Below, in pieces: positions 1 to 10,100 of a stretch of DNA of 40,991 nt; position 1 is the first letter of the stretch; each line of letters starts with the position of its first letter. The notes under the pieces are model-generated. The model was not told where the DNA came from. It saw only the letters and a program-made list of their open reading frames with translations, and did no database searches. The stretch is taken from NCBI RefSeq assembly GCF_000003605.2, contig NW_003146774.1, positions 27,695 to 68,685 on the forward strand, read 5' to 3'. The stretch comes from Saccoglossus kowalevskii (lineage: Eukaryota; Hemichordata; Enteropneusta; Harrimaniidae). The translations under genes were made by a program, and so were the position numbers.

Positions 1-940
1 CAATCTCTCCATGCGTTGGTTTTGAAACCCAGTACGGGATTCTGAGATACATTACCAAGGATATTATTACAAGATAAATCATTTGCTTCATTGAACACAT
101 ACAACAATGCATATTTCCACTGAGATCAATGACCTTTGATGTGTATCACCAGTGATCAGTCAAGTAGAAACAGTCAAAATATTTTATCAGTTTTTCTCAA
201 GTTTTGCATGATATTTTCATACAGGACATCTGTTGTTCAAACTCAGGGAAGACTTTATACTGATGAACTAGGTGACCAAGTTTGATGAAGTTTGGAATAG
301 AATTAGTAAAGTTATCATGCACACAATAACAATTATTAACGACGACGACAACGACAACGACGACGACAACGCTGGACAAAATTTTTCCCTTAATATACCT
401 TTCCCTTCTATCTTTGATGGTACAGGCAAGGTAATAAAATCTGCCAAGCAAGGCCTGGTTGATGACAGTTAAATTTTGTGACTTTGTTTTTTTTTTAATA
501 AAAATTACTGCCAGTTGGTTAAATTTGAATGAACACCAAAAAGTATCTTAAGAGGAAAATACCTTTCTATCAAATTTAACAAAATCTGTGAAATTGTATT
601 ACAAAATGAACCACTAGTCGGTCAAAGGTCAGCAGAAAACAAATCAACATGCATCTGTAGCCTATTATGGCTTGTCTTTGTACCAACCTTGGACAAAAAT
701 GCATGGAAGGACAGATGAACAGACGGAAACAAAAACAGAAGTCCCTGTTTCGGACTAGGTCCAACAAGAACTAATATTTTTTTTTACCATTCCTGAACTT
801 GATTTGAATTCATTTTGAAATAACTCAACACAATAAGCCATGCCTTATACATTCATAAATGCCCACAAATAGAATAATATAAATTACAATGAACACATAC
901 TGTATACTGTAATATTGCTATAAACAGGGTGAAAACTTAC
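1..940. other. ERO1 intron 5 (partial)
   Basis: No further ERO1 exon is visible. Holds the GAC repeat (340-371) and, at about 560-780, a decayed dispersed repeat with ACAGATGAACAGACGGAA near its end. Confidence 0.6.
340..371. repeat. (GAC/AAC)n trinucleotide repeat
   Basis: An interrupted ACG/ACA run, within ERO1 intron 5. Confidence 0.9.
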
Positions 941-1106
941 CATCCATTTCACAGAAGCTGAATTGATCGTCATCATGTCTTTTCCAAGATTTAAAAGCCT
1001 CTTTACTTTCTTCACTCAGACTGGTATCTAGGGCTCCCAATTGTATCTCCTCATTGGTTTTTGATTCACAAGCTCCACTATCACTTTGCTGGGCCTCTTC
1101 AGAATA
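941..1106 (-). CDS. ERO1: ERO1 exon 5
   Basis: Codes for 55 residues plus one base, YSEEAQQSDSGACESKTNEE onward to FCEMD. Acceptor TTTCAG, donor GTAAGT, leaving phase 1 for the missing next exon. The pattern YSEEA...LGA.D.SLSEE...W..HDD...FCE is ERO1. The loop around C126 is about five residues longer than in human ERO1A. Confidence 0.95.
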
Positions 1107-4100
1107 CTGAAATTATAAACGAAAAGTGTCATAACTAAAAAGTGTCATAATTACAAGACTCAAGTATAAAAGAAAACAAGTCTTGATAGAATCCCTGTTA
1201 GTTCAATACTGTAATGCATTAATTATTCACTGGGTTTTTATTGGTCACTGTTTTCGGTGATAAGTAAAATCTGCTAAATTAAATCAGTGTGAATATGTAA
1301 AATTACAATTAAACTCACTGTTTCCTTGACAAGTTTGTGAAATTATGTCAATATGCTCAAAACATCAAAATAGTGAAATTAAATGTTAGTGAAAATGAAT
1401 AGTTTCACAGTAGTAAGTATACAAACTGAAATAAATCAGTCATTTTGAATAAAAACATGAAACAAATGACACGAAATTTGATGTAATTATAAAGTTTGAT
1501 AGTCATCAGTCAATACATGTCAGAGACACAGTTTTAAAATAAAAGTCAGTCAGCCATTTTAAATCCGATCTAAAAACAAAATGATGTGCATCAAGACCTC
1601 ATAATGTTCAATGTGCATAACAAATTCAAACCTGCATTAAAAGACTGATAAAATATACAATACAAAAAAAATCGGCATACTTGAATAACAACTACAGAAA
1701 TAATTAGTATAAATAGTCTTCGAATGATCTTCAGTAAATTCTTTTTTTTTTCCATGTTTTAAGTCAAATCTCTGACTTTTAAGAAATATTTGTGTCATGA
1801 TAAAAAATTATATTTAAGACAGACAGGGATTGATGTATGAATGAAAGATACCCTCTCTATGGTAACCACAATCCATGCAGCATATATTTGACAATTATCA
1901 ATATGAAAAAAGCATTGATAAAAACAGCTGTTACAAAATAATTAATAAAATGTGCACAATGGATGCGAGATAGTCATCATCATACATGATGGATGCAAGA
2001 TTTATCATGACATATTTCAAACAGTGTATAGTCAGTATCCACAAACTAGAAAACAGATATCAGCATTCCATTATTTTATCATTATGGTCAAATAATATGA
2101 TGCATTATTAACATCTGGATAAAATATAAAAAAATAAATATAAAAAAAACATATTTTTATGACACTTCTCCTTACATACTTTACTAAATATAAAAGGTCA
2201 ACTTTTGTCATCTTTCACAAAATATATTTTGTTTAATGAATGTTTTCAAATGAACCAATAGGAAATGATTTTGTTATTTTTGCAAACAAACTTAAAATGT
2301 TCAAAATAAAGAATTAATAAAGCACAGTTCCATGAGTTTACCTTATATTAATTAAGTTCACATGAAATAAATGTATTGTTGTTCTTCAAAAATTTGACTA
2401 ATTATCACAGAAACACACTTTTAATTTTATAATTTCAACACACAACTTTGGTATATAATTAATATAATTATATTAACTGAGTTCTGAAGTATATTTATGA
2501 TATGCAGAAACCCACCATATAGTTGTGCAAAAATATGACTGACGGCATCTGTCCTGCTTTTGTTATCTTAAACAAAAACGTGATAATCAAGAAGCAATCT
2601 GAGTGATATACATGTATAGAGAATATCCAATTAGTGACCCATGATATCATAGTGTAGTAATTTCCAGCTGTTACATCAGAATCGTTATTCATGTGTGCTT
2701 ATTCTAAGCTTTTTAGCATGACCTATTCGTTTGCATACAACAACCCTGTTCCTAGAGCATACATGTACATGATGATCGCAGTCGTACAACGTAGTAGAAT
2801 TGGTAAAGACAGAACTAGAAGTTAATTCAATTTACTCATGATATAAGCACAAACTACATATAAGTGGTATTAGTATTAATTATTCAATCTTCTTGCAACA
2901 ATGAATAGCTCATAATCTTTCTTCAATAAACATGAGAAACAGTAAGAGCTTCAGCTTGCATAGCTGCCATTTTGACTGGTCAACGATGAGGTCATCATGA
3001 CCATATATGGAAGTGCTATATCACTGATACACAAATGCTTATTACTGGCCAATCACTGCACAGCTACAACTCAGGAATCTTTTTAGTTTTTACTCAAATA
3101 TGATTTATTATTCAATTTTTTTTTTACAAAAATCCCTTGTAGAGCAATATGAACCAAAAACATAAATGTGAACTTTAAGAATATAATGTAAGTAGAATTG
3201 AGGGCAGGGTAAAAAAGCAAAGTACTGTACTGCAGACTTACCTTATTCTCTGGTTTAAAACCTTTAGGGAGCTCATCCTGAAAAACAATATTTTTTGTTA
3301 ATATCATATAAATATTAAAACATGATTTTCTTCAAGATTATGTGAAAGGCATGAACTGACCATCTGTCTCAAATATCTATTTTATTTGAAATTTATCTTT
3401 TTATAGCTCAATGACAATCAATTTTAGAAAAAAACTGTAAAATAATACACAAAAGATTTAGGAGTTTATCCCTTGAAATGCTATAATTTTACTGTAACAT
3501 TTTGTGTATATTTATGCATTTTTCTAATCTCTAATTGGCTAAATGTATTCATTGAAATCATTACATGTGCAAGTAATTGCAGGTTTAAATTTGTAGAATT
3601 AAACACACACTATAAACAATTCTTGACTATAATCATTGTAATCAACAGGTACCTGTCCTTGTAAGACAATATTGATAATTACCCCCACATGTCTGTCACT
3701 GAACAAAATTTTAAGATATAAAGATATTTCTTTGTTGAGGGAAACAATGGTAAAATGCCATAAGGTCTAAAAATAATGTATTTTCACTTCATTTTGTACA
3801 TCAATTTTCTCTGATACCCCATATTTTTATTCAATTTCCCTCATTTCCAACATCAAACGTCACATATGTAACAATAAAAAAATTGACAAAACAGTTAATA
3901 TTAAGTAGCATTCGATCTTTAAAAATTTACAGAATAAGCCTCACATACACAGATATGAGAAAGAAAGTATTTTATAGAAAAACTACATTCTTTTTTCTCT
4001 GTTATATTCTAAAACCTTGTTCTTTGATATAACACATAAGCAGATTATCAATAGAGTTTTTTAAACAAATGTATTCTGAAATATAGTACAAATAATACAT

Positions 4101-7100
4101 ATTTTTCATGAAACATAATATTATTCTGATTTTCTCTTTATTTGTGACCCAATATAATGTATAACAATTAACAAGGTCAGGATGGTAATTATGTGTATAA
4201 TAACACTACGTGTTATAACATGGAAATGAAATTATAAACTCAAATTAATACGACATTATACTCAGATTATGGATGGAGAGAGAGGGTTGTACATTTAATA
4301 AACTTGTAGCTAGTTCTGATGAGATGTAAAAATAATTTCATTGCATACATTGTAAAATGCAATGGTTTGGTATACTTACAGGTGTACATGAATGAACTGA
4401 GCAATCCTTGAAGGCACATTGGCCATCATCAGGCCAAAATGGACACTCTCTGTGTAAATTCACCTGTATCAACAGAAAATAGATTTTAAACTGAGTAAAG
4501 TAATTATTCTATAAAAGTAAAGTTTATGAAACATTAATATAATGATTCAAATTAAATTGGTTTTCTATTGTTTAAAATGGCAGATAGATACATATTATTT
4601 TCACATGACAATGGTGCATATATTTGTAACATTAGCTGATATTGTAACATCCATTTATTTGTGTTCAAATATCATGTGAAGAAATAATACTGTTTTTATT
4701 GTAGTTTTACTAGAATTTCAGTCTGGATTACTTTAAATGATGCAATGACACTTAACAACTGAGTTAAGGATTTTATGGCATTTGGAAAGACAAAATTTCA
4801 GGAAAGTCAGTGACACTCCATGTTGTTAGAACCTCAGCAACATTTTAACTGCTACAAAATATCATGATTTTAACAGTATGTCTTTTTGGCACAAAAAGTT
4901 ATTTATGTGATAAAAAGTGATATCACTAGTACTTAGAGCTGGTTAATACTCATGGCATCACGGGCTACCCGTAATGTTACTCGTATAAACAAGCTTGTAC
5001 AAATAACATCATAAAATATTAATGAATGTATTTTCGAATACCAAGCACACTAAATAGTTAAGGTTTTGGCAGATTGGTGAATGAGCCTATAAAGTGGCTG
5101 AATTGCTATAGAAAAATTTTAACAGAAATTAGTCGACCCAACTAACAGAGGCATTCAAGTATGATAATTTACATATGATACCACAATAAACAGTTACATG
5201 TATGTCTATATTGTGTATACTTAGAAGAAAAGGCTCACTTACTTTGTAAAATCTGAAAAAGTTTTTTTCTAATAACTCAACTAATCTTGGATGAATTTTA
5301 TAATTATTAAAATAATCTACAGTGTCAACCTTACAGCTACAGTCATCAACTTCTCCATACAGCTGAAACAGAAAGAGAAAGAAGGCAATATAAGTAATTA
5401 AACATTTAGATGGATTTAAAAAGTGTTACCATATGCTTGGGTATGTAATCTGCCCAACACATTCAATATACACTCCACATACATAAATCACAGCAATAAT
5501 CGACCATAATCAGCTATAAATATTAATTTTCTTTCATATGACTAAAATAGTCAGTAAATTAACAACAACACAAAGAGTATAAAATAACACAATGATAAAT
5601 TATTGAAAAGAACACTGAGTTTGATTTTAAAATGATGATAAATTGTTACTGAATTTAAAGACTTACAATTGGACTATATGAAAACTGAGCTATGTCTAAG
5701 ACTAACAAAATTGTTAAGGTAAAAAAGAACACTATTAGGCTGTGCATTTCCACATTTAGACAAGAACCTAGAGTATGTATTGTACAATCACTCTCTCTGT
5801 TATAGTATTTATCAACAGTCAAATTACACGTGTACTAGTAGGAAAGTAATTTGCATATTTATCACCTAACTGAATTACTATGGCACACTTGCACACTAAA
5901 TGATGGCAAACAATAACAGAATATTCCGACAATTGGGTAATTTAGCAAAAATACATACATCACCAATTATCAGTACCAAATTGGAGACTGGACCAAATTT
6001 ATCCATAAATATATTCCCAGTGAATACAATGAACACTATTTATACACAAATACAGTGTAGAAATTAACTTAATCTAAAAATAGATTTATACACTGGTGCT
6101 CATACGTGTTTGTATCAGGCACTCATTTCATAGACTTGGATCATATATCACTTGAGTGCACAAATTATAGGTAAACCTTACTATGATGCATTGCAGGCAA
6201 TATTACCTATATGTTCATGTTACATGCCGAACAATTTTAATCCCTGTTTGCAGAGGAATTACAATTGCGTTCATGTTAATCAGGACCTACACTGAGATGC
6301 ACTCGTGCCTTCATACACCTGTTTTTGTTGAGCTGCTAATGTGAAATAAAATGTCATCTTTTTTCCATATATTAGTAAGTGCTTTTACTTTGGCATTTAA
6401 CTATGCATGTGTCTTTCTCGACAAGCGAGCTGCACATCCCTCCAAAATTCATCACAGAGGGTGTAATATCAGTTTATGCCAAACGTTGAGACAGCCAATC
6501 TTAGCATGTGACAAGTTTTGATCCTGACACTTATTGGGACTGGAATAGGTTCCAACCTTTCACACACACATTTTCAGTCCTAATTCTTGTGCTGAGATCT
6601 GTGAATGAATGCCACTAATAACAATGGCTGACACACACTGACAACATTAGTACAATTGACCAAGTGGTACTTCTCTCAAGCTATGGCATTCACACACATG
6701 TATATTATTATTAATATTTATTTTTTTCAGGAAAAAAAATTGTCATCAACATTTTTTTTACCCTATAAATTTAAATAAGTTAATAATGCGTCTAAACACA
6801 TTTTGTATGCTACAGTGGTTAACGAAAGGTGAACACAGGTGACAGTTGGTGGAAACACTGTAATGTGAAAAACAGCATGCTAATTTTCGGAAAGAGGAAG
6901 TGTAGCGATATTGATTAGTCGAAAAATAAAAATATGAAGCATGCCACTCACTGTGTAGCAATTATGCTGCTGCTAGATGCTTTAGTTATCCAACACTAAC
7001 TACAGGATAATTTATGGTTTGACGTCATAGAACTCAGAAATATGGACATTACTAAAATACAACCCAAATTTATCTATGAATAAGCACATTTTCAACAGTT

Positions 7101-10100
7101 ACATTTGTTGATGGAATAGTGACGAATAGTACTGATATTGAATCTTCCAAATTGTTAAATTTATTCTGTTACTTTGCATGAAATGTAGTTATTCAGAGTG
7201 AGTGATGTTTTCACTGATGGCCTAAACACTAGTAGTAATGTACAAAATATACATGTATCACTAATCCACACTACATATGGTGTATATCAATTCCCATTAT
7301 TTATACATGTTTGGACCATTACATTTGATTGTCTGAATACGCCGTTCTGATCAGGTGAGAGCGTGTTTTTAATTATGCAAGCTGTGGCAAAATACACCGA
7401 ATACATGTACTACGTTTTTTTATGTTTTGAAGTAGGCTCCCAAACATGAACACACAATAATAGTAATCCTGCTGTCAACTGAAATTGGCAAAAATAATAT
7501 TTTGCAATGAAGACATAGAGTGCATTGAACAACAATGCGACTCTTGGGTATTTTGATTCAAAAAAGATAGATAGAAAATTATTTTTTCAGACGCTAAGAA
7601 AATGAATACCGTCTGCAGTGGTTTGCTCATCAATCCACAAGCTTTATCCACAAGTTTTGTCCACCCTTAAAATATAATCAAGTGTACAGCACCAAATGAC
7701 TTCAGTATTTTTATTAAATGGTGTCGGATTCTAACATTTTGTTTTTTGACGTACATACAGATAATTTCAGTTGATGAATTGGCAGTAAGTAATCACAATT
7801 AAGATTTTAGCTGTGATTCCTGAACTTACTCTTCTGGTGGCAACATTTAGTTTTCAACAATAAGATTTTGAAATGAACAGCGAAAATCGAAATCCTATTT
7901 TAATTTTAGGATGTTTCACAAAGCTAGGGGGCCTTTTTGGTAATTTGCACATTTTTAGTTACCAATGAGCACAATCAGCTGGCACACAAGTAATAATACA
8001 ATAAATGTGATTAATTTACTGATATTTACAATGTACTATATGGGGGCAGCCATCTTGAATATGAAATTAATAAAGAGACAAGTGGAGAAATGCGTTTTTC
8101 CGATTCCTACAAATCAGTGAATAAATAAACTAACTTTCATAACCACAAGACTCGTTGGGGTAACATTGAGCTAACAGCAAACAAAATTCGTCTGAATTCA
8201 TAATTTTTAAAATGGAAAGTGTAGAACAAATATGAGATCCACAGAAAATTATTGCAAAGACAGTTACCTACAAATAATATTTATACATTGTTGATCATTC
8301 ATTAAATTCATACATCAGAATTATGAAAACACAAAATGAAAATCTACTAATGTACTGGTAATAACTGAAATAAATGTTTACCATTTCCAGACAGCAGGTA
8401 ACACACTATGTGTAACATATTCCCATTGATTCATGGTAATTTAAATGTAAAATATTACACTAAACAATGTTTTGTGCTTCGACATTTGTTTTTTTTCATC
8501 AATAATATCTAGGTATAAAAAAGGTATTTAGAAAACAAAAATTTTGTCACACATACAATTAAATTGTCACCTTTATTTTATTACATTGTATAGGCAATAC
8601 CAAAATCATGTAATAAACAAACTTGAACAGATACCATGTACTATAAGCACTCAATAACTATTATAATATGTGATAACTCTGAATAATGGTTTGAATAGGA
8701 AAATGAAAAGTTTTTATAAACAGACAAAACAGACAGACAAATGATGATAAGTTTCTATAAATTCAGAACGATCCATGATAACTTTTAAAAGATACATTAA
8801 ATATGCTGGCAATGTAACTTTAAAATAAATTGCTAACTAAATTTAAATAACAAAAGTAATGTCATCATTAATGATTGACAATTCAATTAATGAGCGAGCT
8901 ATCATATCAATAATAAATAACATTTTTCAATAAAAAAAACAAAAAAAACATAAAATTACTACCAAGCGACCAAGTCAAGTAAACGCTCACCATCAAAACA
9001 ATTGAAATACAGTTTACTCTCAACAAAGTAGTCAGGTACTGGTTGCTAGGTACAAGGCTCACCTAACTTCATCACAAAATGGTTCATATCTAATTTTTAA
9101 TACAGCCATCAGAACAAATATTATATAAACTTACATCCCCTAACCTAAACAATGTATCATTTTTTATCAAAAACACATATTATATTGTATCAAAGCAATT
9201 ATGCTTTAAACAAAATTTTGAAATAATTTTTTTTTTAATACAAATGACAAAAAATATTAAAACTCTAAAACCAAAGATTTTAATACAGTCACAAGATGAC
9301 ACAGATCTGATAGGGAGCCAGCCAAGAGCTGATTTTGTGTAGGAGAGGCACCCAGTATCATCCCTGACAAATTACTAGTCAATTTGCATCTTGTAAACCA
9401 TTTTTACTAATAGCATGGCATTTGTGAAAACAAAATTCCATGACACTACAAATGTATATCACAGGACACCAAAGAAACTATCATTGCTACAGACTGAATA
9501 CATATATATGTCTTTAATTCATTCATTAAAAAACAGTGACTTGATGACCAGTCTTAGTTTGGCTAAAAAGTATTTCAACCTAGAGGTGGACTGAGTTAGT
9601 TTCTGACAGTAATAATACTGCCCTTAGTGGTGGTATATAGCTTAAGGTAGAATGCTATGTAGCATTCTACCATTCTACCTAGCATTCTATTAAGAAAATG
9701 ATATTTTTACCTTTGTGTATACAAAAGTAAAAATATTATCATTTTCTTAATTTTTCATATTTGATATTTCATGTTCCAAGGATAAAGATAATCAAATAAA
9801 AATATGGGGTTACCATACTCCGTTCAAAGAAAATCAATGAACAAAATGGAGTGAAAATAGCATGTTTTGTCTGTTTTATGGCATTTTACCATTGCTTCTT
9901 ATGGAACAGATATACCGGTATCTAAAAATTTTGCTTGATGACATATGGTGAAAAAAGATATAGTGTCTTACAAGGTACTTTTTTTTTATTATATGTAAAC
10001 TTGCCAATATTTTTAGTGGCTTTTTAATCGAGGGAATGTGTTTACATCATGGTGTATAGAAATTGTTGCTAAAATGACATTTTATGCATATTATTTTACA

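Noticed and set aside
197-451. Minus-strand ORF with a poly-Val run
   Set aside because: It is a translation of the GAC/AAC microsatellite, not a gene.
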